The notes under the pieces were generated by a model. It did no database searches, had not been told where the DNA came from, and saw nothing but the letters and a program-made list of their open reading frames with translations. Shown here in pieces: positions 1 through 5,161 of a DNA stretch of 7,421 nt. The stretch covers positions 1-7,421 of the forward strand of contig JAHWJE010000069.1 in the NCBI GenBank assembly GCA_019348575.1, written 5' to 3'. Position 1 is the stretch's first letter, and each line of letters opens with the position of its first letter. The DNA comes from Actinomycetota bacterium (GTDB lineage: Bacteria > Actinomycetota > Thermoleophilia > Solirubrobacterales > Solirubrobacteraceae). The position numbers were made by a program, and so were the translations under genes.

Positions 1-182
1 ATCTTCTCGCCGCCGTCGAGCTTCAGGGCGGGCACGGTGCGCTTGCCGAAGCGCAGCTTCTGCAGCGGCGCGTGCGCGGGCATCAACAGCTCGACGGGCT
101 TGTACGGGATCGCCTTGAGCTCGAGCGCCTTCTTCACGGTCTCGCAGGGGTGCGAGGAGTGGACGACGTAGAGCTTGTGCAC
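1..182 (-). CDS. glutathione S-transferase-like protein, N-terminal thioredoxin-fold domain (partial)
   Basis: Only the first 60 codons lie in the window; the gene runs off the left edge. The translation begins MHKLYVVHSSHPCETVKKAL and continues with a PYKPVEL strand and RTVPALKLDGG. This is the beta-alpha-beta then cis-proline (VPAL) layout of GST N-terminal domains, with a Ser-x-Pro-Cys stretch (residues 10-13) at the usual catalytic or glutathione-contact site. The substrate cannot be told, and the C-terminal helical domain is not visible. The GTG at 180-182 is chosen because the fold begins immediately after it. There is no Shine-Dalgarno sequence; a -10-like TATGCT (196-191 on the minus strand) sits 8 bases upstream, which suggests a leaderless mRNA. 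The gene is divergent from coaX across 25 bases. Confidence 0.72.
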   Translation of the reverse strand, partial: MHKLYVVHSSHPCETVKKALELKAIPYKPVELLMPAHAPLQKLRFGKRTVPALKLDGGEK

Positions 183-190
183 GCGCGCAG

Positions 191-200
191 AGCATAAGCT
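191..200. promoter_or_regulatory. overlapping divergent -10 elements for the GST-like gene and coaX
   Basis: The 10 bases AGCATAAGCT contain TAAGCT on the plus strand (195-200) and TATGCT on the minus strand (196-191). Both fit the actinobacterial -10 form TANNNT and both begin at the same TA step. The plus hexamer ends 7 bases before the coaX ATG; the minus hexamer ends 8 bases before the GTG of the GST-like gene. That places both transcription starts at or next to the start codons. I see no convincing -35 on either side. This is an inference from pattern and spacing. Confidence 0.5.
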
Positions 201-207
201 CGCACGC

Positions 208-972
208 ATGCTCCTGGCCGTCGACGTCGGCAACACGCAGACGCACTTCGGCACGTTCCAGGACGACGACCTCGTCGAGCACTGGCGCTTCGCGACGATC
301 ACGGAGTCCACGGCCGACGAGCTCGGCGCGGTGCTGCGCAACCTGCTCGAGCTGCGCGGCATCGGCCTGGCGGACATCAGCGCGTCGATCGTCTCGTCGA
401 CCGTGCCGGCGCTCGCGCCCCAGTGGCTGGCGATGGGCAAGCGCTACCTCGGACACGAGATGCTCAACGTCGGGCCCGGCCTGAAGACGGGAATGGCGCT
501 GCGCTACGACAACCCGCGCGAGATCGGCGCCGACCGGCTCGCCAACGCCGTCGCGATCCGCGAGCGCTTCGGCGGCCCGGCGATCTGCGTCGACTTCGGC
601 ACGTCGGTGAACTTCGACGTCGTCGGCCCCGGCGGCGACTTCCTCGGCGGCGTGCTCGTGCCGGGGGTCGAGATCTCGCTAGCCGCGCTGACCTCGCGCG
701 GCGCGAAGCTTCCGAACATCGACCTCGAGCCGCCGCGCACGGTGATCGGCAAGTCGACCGTCGACGCGATCCGCTCCGGCGTCGTCTACGGCTTCGCCGG
801 CGCGATCGACGGCATCCTGCGCCGCCTGCTCGACGAGCTCGGCGACGAGACCGACGTCATCGCGACAGGCGGCCTCGCCGGCGCGATCGTCCCCTTCACC
901 GAGCGCATCGACGACGTCGACGACCTGCTGACGCTGACCGGCCTGCGGCTGCTGTACGAGCGCAACCGCTGA
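208..972 (+). CDS. coaX: type III pantothenate kinase
   Basis: This enzyme phosphorylates pantothenate with ATP, the first step of coenzyme A synthesis in the cytosol. The 254-residue length is typical of the family. Visible motifs are DVGNT at residues 6-10 (phosphate-binding, ASKHA fold), GADR at 107-110 with the catalytic Asp109, VDFGT at 128-132 followed by NFDVV, PGV at 152-154, a KSTVDAIRSG segment at 182-191, and TGG at 220-222. The VDFGTS form, rather than the VDFGTA common in other phyla, is like that of actinobacterial CoaX. The ATG at 208 is preferred over an in-frame TTG at 175 because family members begin MLLAxDVGNT. The TTG would also overlap the divergent gene's start. No ribosome binding site is seen; TAAGCT lies 7 bases upstream, so a leaderless mRNA is likely. 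No second pantothenate kinase is visible here. Confidence 0.96.
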   Translation: MLLAVDVGNTQTHFGTFQDDDLVEHWRFATITESTADELGAVLRNLLELRGIGLADISASIVSSTVPALAPQWLAMGKRYLGHEMLNVGPGLKTGMALRYDNPREIGADRLANAVAIRERFGGPAICVDFGTSVNFDVVGPGGDFLGGVLVPGVEISLAALTSRGAKLPNIDLEPPRTVIGKSTVDAIRSGVVYGFAGAIDGILRRLLDELGDETDVIATGGLAGAIVPFTERIDDVDDLLTLTGLRLLYERNR

Positions 973-1109
973 CGGATGGACGAGCGGTTCCGGCCCGTGC
1001 GCGCGTCGGGAGGCCGGCGCGGGCCGAACGGCCACCGCCGTCGTGGCGTATCTGACGCGTATAGCGAGCACAAGGCGGCGCCATGATCGTCCGCCGCGGG
1101 CGTCCGACT

Positions 1110-1162
1110 GGCGAGCGTGTCGCGAACGTGTTCGCATCGAACACTGCGGCGACACGCTGGCC
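1110..1162. other. long imperfect stem-loop in the coaX-dusB spacer
   Basis: AGCGTGTCGC (1114-1123) pairs perfectly with GCGACACGCT (1149-1158). Inside it, after a symmetric 4x4 internal loop (GAAC/TGCG), GTGTTCG (1128-1134) pairs perfectly with CGAACAC (1138-1144) around a 3-base loop CAT. Outside it, GGC (1110-1112) pairs with GCC (1160-1162) past one G/G mismatch. That gives 20 paired positions in 53 bases. No T-run follows on the plus strand. It could be a rho-independent-like terminator of coaX without a U-tract, a structured leader or small RNA, or a double-stranded operator. The sequence does not decide between these. The remaining spacer from 973 to 1109 shows nothing I can support beyond a GCGTAT direct repeat 11 bases apart (1046 and 1057). 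Confidence 0.7.
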
Positions 1163-1168
1163 CCGACT

Positions 1169-1180
1169 CTGCTTCGGCAG
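1169..1180 (+). other. C(UUCG)G tetraloop hairpin
   Basis: CTGC-TTCG-GCAG forms a 4-bp stem closed by the unusually stable C(UUCG)G tetraloop. It is six bases downstream of the long stem-loop and 11 bases before the poly-C tract. UUCG loops are frequent in structured RNAs, so its place beside the larger stem supports reading this spacer as transcribed and folded on the plus strand. On its own a 4-bp hairpin is weak evidence. Confidence 0.45.
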
Positions 1181-1191
1181 CCCGCTGAGCG

Positions 1192-1209
1192 CCCCCCCCC
1201 CCCCCCCCC
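1192..1209 (+). repeat. uninterrupted poly-C tract (18 C)
   Basis: Eighteen consecutive C residues end 7 bases before the chosen dusB ATG, where a Shine-Dalgarno sequence would normally be, and 3 bases before a -10-like TACCAT. Homopolymers this long are prone to slipped-strand length change and to sequencing error. The tract may replace a -35/spacer region, or it may be read as part of a longer dusB N-terminus. Confidence 0.9.
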
Positions 1210-1212
1210 GCC

Positions 1213-1218
1213 TACCAT
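1213..1218 (+). promoter_or_regulatory. candidate -10 element TACCAT before dusB
   Basis: TACCAT fits TANNNT and overlaps the first candidate ATG of dusB. The same 7-mer, CTACCAT, occurs upstream of greA. If used, transcription would begin near 1225 and translation would have to start at the second in-frame ATG (1229), nearly leaderless. No -35 is visible because the poly-C tract occupies that position. Confidence 0.3.
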
Positions 1219-2227
1219 GAAGCCCCCGATGCCGCGCACGCTCAACGACCCCTGGAGGCTCGCCCACCTCGACGTCCCCAACCGCGTCGTGCTCGCGCCC
1301 CTGGCGGGGATCGGCAACTGGTTCGTGCGCCTGCAGGCAAAGCGCTACGGCGCCGGGATGGCGGTCTCCGAGATGGTGTCGAGCTTCGGCGTGCACCACC
1401 GCAACGAGAAGACGTGCGCCGAGATGCTGCGCATCGAGCCCGCCGAGCGGGCCGGCGGGCCGGTCGCGATCCAGCTCTTCGGCCAGGAGCCCGACGTCAT
1501 GCGCAGCGCCGCCGCCACGATCGCGCGCGAGACGACCGCCGATCTCATCGACCTCAACATGGGCTGCCCCGTGCCCAAGGTCTGCAAGACAGGCGCCGGA
1601 GCGGCGCTGATCGACGATCCCGACCTCGCGGTCGAGGTCGCGCGCGCGGCCCGCGAGGGCTCCGGACTGCCGGTCACCGTCAAGATCCGCAGCGGCCGCC
1701 GCGCCGGCGCACGCGACGGCTTCGACCTCGCCCACCGGCTCGTCGACGAAGCCGGCGTCGCGGCGATCGGCTTTCACCCGCGCTCGGCGCAGGTGCACCA
1801 CAAGGGCGCGCCCGACCTCGACCTCGCCCGCGAGCTCTCACAGACGCTCGACGCGCCGGTGATCCTCAGCGGCGCGATGAACGAGCCCGACGCGATCCGC
1901 CGCGCGTTCGAGTACACGGGCTGCGCCGCGGTGATGCTCGCGCGCGGCGCGCTCGGCAACCCGTGGCTGTTCGCGCGGCTGCTCGGAGCGCGCGACGCGG
2001 AGCCGACCACGGCCGAGGTCCTCGACGAGCTCGAGTGGGTCATGCAGCGCGCGATCGAGCATCTCGGCGAGCGCCGCGCGGGCCGCTATCTGCGCAAGTT
2101 CTATCCCTGGTATGTCGAGCGGATCGGCGGCTCGAAGGCGCTCCAGGCGGCGCTCCAGGCGACCGATACGGTCGACGAGGCACGGGCCGTGCTGTCCGGC
2201 GTGAACGAGCTGTTCGCCGCTGCTTGA
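1217..2227 (+). CDS. dusB: tRNA-dihydrouridine synthase, DusB-like
   Basis: This FMN enzyme reduces specific uridines in the tRNA D-loop to dihydrouridine using NAD(P)H. The 336-residue TIM-barrel protein shows APLAGIGN at 27-34 (the APMAGxTN FMN-binding turn), AIQLFGQEP at 84-92, and NMGCPVPKV at 114-122 with catalytic Cys117. It also shows KTGAGAAL at 124-131, VKIRSG, HPRSAQVHHKG (the usual HGRTxxQxYxG motif, changed), and ARGALGNPW at 242-250. YLRKFYPWYVERIGG marks the C-terminal helical tRNA-binding domain. The ATG at 1217 is used; ATG 1229 (332 residues) is equally possible. The frame is also open upstream to a GTG at 1043 through the poly-C tract, reading ERPPPPPPPT. Family members start close to the 'WRLAHLDVPNRVVLAPL' region, so that extension is unlikely. 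No ribosome binding site is seen. It lies upstream of greA. Confidence 0.93.
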   Translation: MKPPMPRTLNDPWRLAHLDVPNRVVLAPLAGIGNWFVRLQAKRYGAGMAVSEMVSSFGVHHRNEKTCAEMLRIEPAERAGGPVAIQLFGQEPDVMRSAAATIARETTADLIDLNMGCPVPKVCKTGAGAALIDDPDLAVEVARAAREGSGLPVTVKIRSGRRAGARDGFDLAHRLVDEAGVAAIGFHPRSAQVHHKGAPDLDLARELSQTLDAPVILSGAMNEPDAIRRAFEYTGCAAVMLARGALGNPWLFARLLGARDAEPTTAEVLDELEWVMQRAIEHLGERRAGRYLRKFYPWYVERIGGSKALQAALQATDTVDEARAVLSGVNELFAAA

Positions 2228-2235
2228 CGCGCTGC

Positions 2236-2241
2236 TACCAT
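2236..2241 (+). promoter_or_regulatory. candidate -10 element TACCAT for greA
   Basis: TACCAT, within CTACCAT as before dusB, begins 8 bases after the dusB stop. No good -35 is present at the usual distance (TTCGCC at 2213-2218 with a 17-base gap). If used, transcription would start near 2248 and leave a leader of about 67 bases that contains the hairpins described next. greA could instead be read through from dusB. Confidence 0.35.
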
Positions 2242-2253
2242 CCGGCGTCGCCT

Positions 2254-2296
2254 GCGGAGCCCTCCGCTGCTCCACTCCCGCCCAGAGCGGGTTTTT
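2254..2296 (+). terminator. hairpins with T-run in the dusB-greA spacer / greA leader (terminator or attenuator)
   Basis: CCCGC (2277-2281) and GCGGG (2287-2291) form a 5-bp all-GC stem around CCAGA, followed directly by TTTTT (2292-2296). This is the only U-tract terminator-like site I see in the window. A second hairpin pairs GCGGA (2254-2258) with TCCGC (2263-2267). TCCGCT (2263-2268) can alternatively pair with AGCGGG (2286-2291), which would break both stems. The T-run ends 18 bases before the greA ATG and no promoter is visible after it, so the stem probably lies inside the greA transcript. Confidence 0.55.
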
Positions 2297-2314
2297 CTAT
2301 CTCGAAGAGACAGC

Positions 2315-2794
2315 ATGCCCAAGGACGTAATCCTCACAGCCGACGGACTCGAGAAGCTCAAGGCCGAGCTTGCCCACCTGCAGGGCGACAAGCGCCGCGA
2401 GGTCGCCCAGCGCATCAAGGAGGCGCGCGAGTTCGGCGACATCGCCGAGAACTCGGAGTACGACGACGCCAAGAACGAGCAGGCGATGCTCGAGGCGCGC
2501 ATCGCGCAGGTCGAGGAGCGCCTGCGCTCGGCCTCGGTCGTCGATGCGAAGGACGTCTCGACCGAGGTCGTGCAGGTCGGCTCCGTCGTCAACGTCAAGG
2601 ACGAGGCGAGCGGCAGGACGCAGAAGTTCACGATCGTCGGGTCGCCCGAGGCCAAGCCGCCGGAGCGACTGTCCTACGAGTCGCCCGTCGGCAAGGCGCT
2701 GCTGGGCCACCGGCGCAACGACGTCGTCGAGGTCTCGCTCCCCAACGGCAAGAGCGTGCAGTACAAGATCACGAAGATCGACGTCGGGCTCTGA
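2315..2794 (+). CDS. greA: transcription elongation factor GreA
   Basis: GreA enters the secondary channel of RNA polymerase and stimulates cleavage of backtracked RNA so that stalled complexes can resume. The 159-residue length is typical. Residues 1-78 form the antiparallel coiled coil. Its tip sequence FGDIAENSEYDDAKNEQ (40-56) carries the acidic pair Asp42 and Glu45 that hold the catalytic magnesium in GreA. The FKBP-like C-terminal domain runs from about 84 to 157 and includes SPVGKALLGHRRNDVVEV. The ATG at 2315 is preceded by the purine-rich GAAGAG (2304-2309) with a 5-base gap, so it is probably translated from a leader. That leader contains the terminator-like hairpin at 2277-2296. 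greA converges with a truncated aminotransferase gene; the two stop codons are 18 bases apart. Confidence 0.97.
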   Translation: MPKDVILTADGLEKLKAELAHLQGDKRREVAQRIKEAREFGDIAENSEYDDAKNEQAMLEARIAQVEERLRSASVVDAKDVSTEVVQVGSVVNVKDEASGRTQKFTIVGSPEAKPPERLSYESPVGKALLGHRRNDVVEVSLPNGKSVQYKITKIDVGL

Positions 2795-2797
2795 CGC

Positions 2798-2817
2798 TCT
2801 AGTGGGCGACCACTAGG
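2798..2817. terminator. hairpin with GCGA tetraloop between convergent genes
   Basis: CTAGTGG (2799-2805) pairs perfectly with CCACTAG (2810-2816) around GCGA, a GNRA tetraloop on the plus strand, with a T·G pair possible outside. It starts four bases after the greA stop and contains the TAG stop of the aminotransferase frame (2815-2813). There is no T-run on either side. In a high-GC genome it could still act as a two-way terminator. Confidence 0.6.
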
Positions 2818-3775
2818 CTGCGCCTCGATGGCTGACGAGCTGCTCGCCGTCAGGCGCGAGGCGCTCGCAGCCGAGCACGGCGAGCGCGTCGCGCAGCGCG
2901 TGGTGCGCGCGGCGATGGCGCTCCCAGGCGCTCGGGAGCCACTCCTCGCCGACCGCGATCCGCAGCGCCTCGCGCAGCGCGTAGATCATGTTGATCGGCG
3001 CGGTGTGGTGATAGGCGCGACCGGCGCTCGCCGGGGCCGGACTCCAGTACTCGAGCACGAGCGCGAGGTCGAAGTACCACGAGCGCCCCGCCTTCTCACG
3101 CCGGCGCAGCTTGGCGATCGCGCGCTCGCCCGCCGTGAACGGGGCCAGCCCGGGCGGGCAGTTCAGGCACTTCTGCGTGCCCGAGAACGCCGCGTCCACG
3201 CCGGCCTCGTCGATTCGCAGCGGGTGGCCGCCGAGCGAGGTGACGCAGTCCAGCAGCAGCAGCGCATCGTGCTCGCGACACCAGTCCGAGAGTCCGTCGA
3301 GCGGCTGTGCGACGCCGGTCGAGGTCTCGCCGTGGACGACGACGATCGCCTCGGTCCGCCCGACGGCGGCGGCCGCGAGGAGCTGCTCGGGGGCGATCGC
3401 GCGGCCCCAGTCGGCCTTCACCTCGACGACGTCGGCGCCCGCGCGGCGCAGCTCGTCGGCGATCCGCGCGCCGAACAGCCCGTGGACGCCGCAGACGACG
3501 CGGTCGCCCGGGTCGACGAAGTTCGCGACGAGCGCCTCCATGCCGGCGCTGCCGGTGCCCGAGATCGGCAGCGTCGCGAGGTTCTCGGTCTGGAAGGCCT
3601 CGCGCGTCAGCGCGATCGTCTCGCTCATGATGTCCGCGAAGGCCGGGTCCATGTGGCCGATCGTCGGCTGCGCGAGCGCGGCGAGCACCCGCGGCGGGAC
3701 GGGGCTCGGGCCGGAGCCGAGCAGCAGCCGCTGCGGCAGGTCGAGCACGGCCTCTGCGTCGATGCCCGTGGTCAC
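2813..3775 (-). CDS. class V aminotransferase, alanine-glyoxylate type, C-terminally truncated
   Basis: This is a PLP-dependent, fold-type I protein. Visible elements are GSGPSPVP at 20-27, GHMDP at 40-44, the phosphate-binding SGTGSAGMEA at 72-81, HGETSTGV at 148-155, LLLDCVTSLGG at 173-183 with Asp176 (pyridine nitrogen), and GTQKCLNCPPG at 199-209 with PLP lysine Lys202. These resemble the alanine-glyoxylate/serine-pyruvate group. The protein ends at 320 residues, 118 after the lysine, whereas human AGT continues 183 residues past Lys209. The last part of the small domain is therefore missing, including the arginine (Arg360 in human AGT) that binds the substrate carboxylate. The end, EQLVSHRGAA, looks foreign to the family. 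It may be inactive or a decaying gene. The GTG start overlaps the upstream stop as GTGA, with GGAGG 4 bases before it, so translation is probably coupled. Confidence 0.85.
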   Translation of the reverse strand: MTTGIDAEAVLDLPQRLLLGSGPSPVPPRVLAALAQPTIGHMDPAFADIMSETIALTREAFQTENLATLPISGTGSAGMEALVANFVDPGDRVVCGVHGLFGARIADELRRAGADVVEVKADWGRAIAPEQLLAAAAVGRTEAIVVVHGETSTGVAQPLDGLSDWCREHDALLLLDCVTSLGGHPLRIDEAGVDAAFSGTQKCLNCPPGLAPFTAGERAIAKLRRREKAGRSWYFDLALVLEYWSPAPASAGRAYHHTAPINMIYALREALRIAVGEEWLPSAWERHRRAHHALRDALAVLGCERLAPDGEQLVSHRGAA

Positions 3776-4122
3776 GGCGCCTCCACGTCGGGGAAGTTCG
3801 TCTCGACGTGCTCGCGCAGGACGTCGCGGATCCAGCGCCTCTCCTCCGGCGAGGCGATCCGGAAGCGCTCCAGCAGCTCCTTCTGGCCCTCGGTCGGGAC
3901 GTCGAAGATCGTCCAGCGCTCGACGAGCCGCTCGAAGAGGAACTCCACCGCGCGATGCCACGAGTCGTCTGTCGTGCGGCGCTGGTCGTGCAGGGTCGAG
4001 GCGTACTTGCGCCGTGTGAGAGGCGACATCGAGCCCCGCAGCGTGAGGACGTTTCCGTCCGCGTCGCGGTAGTCCGTCGAAGGCGCCGAGATGCGTCCGG
4101 CTCCCCGGTTGCGCTTGCCCAT
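3772..4122 (-). CDS. conserved-looking hypothetical protein, 116 residues
   Basis: I do not recognise the family. The protein has a basic N-terminus (MGKRNRGAGR), a short segment around DYRDADGNVLTLRGSMS, then a mostly helical, charged part from about residue 50. That part includes WHRAVEFLFERLVERWTIFD (55-74), an EGQKELLERFRIASPEERRW stretch and a C-terminal VLREHVETNFPDVEAP. There is no signal peptide or membrane segment, so it is likely cytosolic. The coding frame is supported by codon pattern, by the GTGA overlap with the aminotransferase downstream, and by the divergent promoter arrangement at its start. It may be a nucleic-acid-binding or partner protein given its basic start, but that is a guess. 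The ATG at 4122 has no ribosome binding site; a -10-like TAGGTT lies 9 bases upstream. Confidence 0.8.
   Translation of the reverse strand: MGKRNRGAGRISAPSTDYRDADGNVLTLRGSMSPLTRRKYASTLHDQRRTTDDSWHRAVEFLFERLVERWTIFDVPTEGQKELLERFRIASPEERRWIRDVLREHVETNFPDVEAP
3780..3784 (-). promoter_or_regulatory. Shine-Dalgarno sequence for the aminotransferase
   Basis: GGAGG on the minus strand lies 4 bases before the GTG at 3775-3773, inside the 3' end of the upstream gene. It decides this start over longer in-frame readings that would run into the upstream gene in another frame. It also contrasts with the promoter-proximal genes of the window, which lack such a site. Confidence 0.75.
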
Positions 4123-4131
4123 CTGCTCATA

Positions 4132-4141
4132 AACCTATCGT
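4132..4141. promoter_or_regulatory. overlapping divergent -10 elements for the 116-residue gene and the MBL hydrolase
   Basis: On the plus strand TATCGT (4136-4141) ends 7 bases before the ATG at 4149. On the minus strand TAGGTT (4137-4132) ends 9 bases before the ATG at 4122. Both hexamers start at the same TA step (4136-4137), exactly as in the 191-200 element. The spacer is only 26 bases, so at least part of each promoter must lie inside the opposite gene. A weak -35-like CTTGCC (4114-4119) stands 16 bases before the plus-strand hexamer. Confidence 0.5.
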
Positions 4142-4148
4142 CCGCCCC

Positions 4149-5147
4149 ATGCCATCGACGACCAGGCGCCGCGAGCTCGGGCGCGGCGAGCGCGTCCTGC
4201 CCGGGGTCTGGCGGCTGCGCCTGCCGCTGCCGTGGCCCGGGATCCCGCATTGCAACGCCTGGGCGGTCAGGGCCGGCGACGGCGTGGTGCTGTTCGACTG
4301 CGGGCTGCACGAGCCGGGCTCGCTCGCCCAGCTCGAGCGCGCGATGGCGCAGTGCGGCCTGCGCCTGGAGCACGTGCGGCTGCTCGTCTGCACGCATGCG
4401 CACTCCGACCACTACGGGCAGGCGGCGAGCGTCATCGAGGCGAGCGGCTGCGAGCTGTGGATGCACCCCGACCACGCCCACATGCGCGCCGCCGTCGACA
4501 ACCCCGACGAGGTCCGCGCGCGGCGCCTGGAGGTCGCGCTGCAGAGCGGCGTGCCGCTCGCGCCCCTGAAGGAGTGGTCGCGGTCCGCGCGCGAGCGCGG
4601 CAGCGGGATCGCGCGTCTGGTCGAGCCCGACCGAGAGCTCGTCGGCGGCGTCGCCGTCGACACCGACCTCGGTCCCTGGAGCGTCGTCGAGACGCCCGGC
4701 CACGCGCCGTCGCACGTCTGCCTGCACCAGGCCGACCGGCGCCTGCTGATCTCCGGCGACCACCTGCTCGGGCGCGTGTCGCTGTACTTCGACTACGGCT
4801 GGACGCCCGATCCCGTGGGCGAGTTCCTCGCCTCGCTGGACAAGGTGGCGGCGCTGGACGCGCGCCTGTGCCTGGCCGGCCACGCGCGCACGTTCACCGA
4901 CGTCGAGGCGCACATCGAGGCCAACCGCGCGCTGGTCGGCGAGCGCCTGCAGACGGTGCGCCGCGCGGTTGCCGAGCACGGCCCGATCACCGCGTACGAC
5001 GTGGTGCCGCTGCTCTACGGGCAGGAGCTGACGCCGCTCACGGCCGGCTGGTGGCTGCCCGAGACGCTGTGCTACCTGCGCCGGCTGGAGGTCGTCGGCG
5101 CGGCGCGCCGCTCGGGCGAGGAGCCGGAGCGCTGGGTCCCGGCCTAG
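4149..5147 (+). CDS. metallo-beta-lactamase-fold hydrolase with C-terminal helical/winged-helix region
   Basis: The 332-residue protein carries the full metal-binding set of the fold: HAHSDH at 83-88 (His83, His85, Asp87, His88), His185 in ETPGHAPSHV, Asp204 in ISGDHLLG, and His245 in LAGHARTF. Two metal ions, usually zinc, can thus be bound for hydrolysis of an ester, thioester or similar bond. The substrate cannot be deduced. The C-terminal part from about 255 (EAHIEANRALVGERLQTVRR, then the PITAYDVV region and LCYLRRLEVVG) resembles the winged-helix tail of the LACTB2-like and glyoxalase II-like branch. There is no signal peptide, so it is cytosolic. There is no ribosome binding site; TATCGT 7 bases upstream suggests a leaderless mRNA. 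It is divergent from the 116-residue gene and convergent with the transporter. Confidence 0.92.
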   Translation: MPSTTRRRELGRGERVLPGVWRLRLPLPWPGIPHCNAWAVRAGDGVVLFDCGLHEPGSLAQLERAMAQCGLRLEHVRLLVCTHAHSDHYGQAASVIEASGCELWMHPDHAHMRAAVDNPDEVRARRLEVALQSGVPLAPLKEWSRSARERGSGIARLVEPDRELVGGVAVDTDLGPWSVVETPGHAPSHVCLHQADRRLLISGDHLLGRVSLYFDYGWTPDPVGEFLASLDKVAALDARLCLAGHARTFTDVEAHIEANRALVGERLQTVRRAVAEHGPITAYDVVPLLYGQELTPLTAGWWLPETLCYLRRLEVVGAARRSGEEPERWVPA

Positions 5148-5156
5148 GCTGGGCCC
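5134..5156. terminator. weak hairpin between convergent genes
   Basis: GGGTCC (5134-5139) can pair with GGGCCC (5151-5156), one pair being T·G, around an 11-base loop that includes the stop codon of the hydrolase. There is no T-run. Only 14 bases separate the two convergent stop codons, so if termination is intrinsic it must happen here or within the genes. Confidence 0.3.
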
Positions 5157-5161
5157 GCGCG

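Noticed and set aside
1123..1144. Alternating half-sites CGAAC / GTTCG / CGAAC resembling an SOS (LexA) box
   Set aside because: The Gram-positive/actinobacterial LexA site needs GAAC-N4-GTTC; here the spacings are 2 and 3 bases. The half-sites are explained by the hairpin pairing.
1043..1216. N-terminal extension of dusB from GTG 1043 (58 extra residues with a proline run)
   Set aside because: The family starts near the conserved WRLAHL/APLAG region. The extension is arginine-rich low-complexity sequence that crosses the structured spacer and has no ribosome binding site.
1083..1230. Small gene from ATG 1083 (MIVRRGRPTGERV...) with a weak GGCGG before it
   Set aside because: It runs through both hairpins and the poly-C tract into dusB in another frame with no protein-like character.
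2224..2229. TTGACG as a -35 for greA
   Set aside because: No TANNNT hexamer at 16-19 bases downstream; the TACCAT at 2236 is only 6 bases away.
2244..2314. Riboswitch upstream of greA
   Set aside because: The leader is short, with two small GC hairpins and no recognisable aptamer; attenuation is enough to explain it.
1414..2802. Long plus-strand open frame across dusB and greA
   Set aside because: Same reason: an Arg-rich shadow of two well-identified genes.
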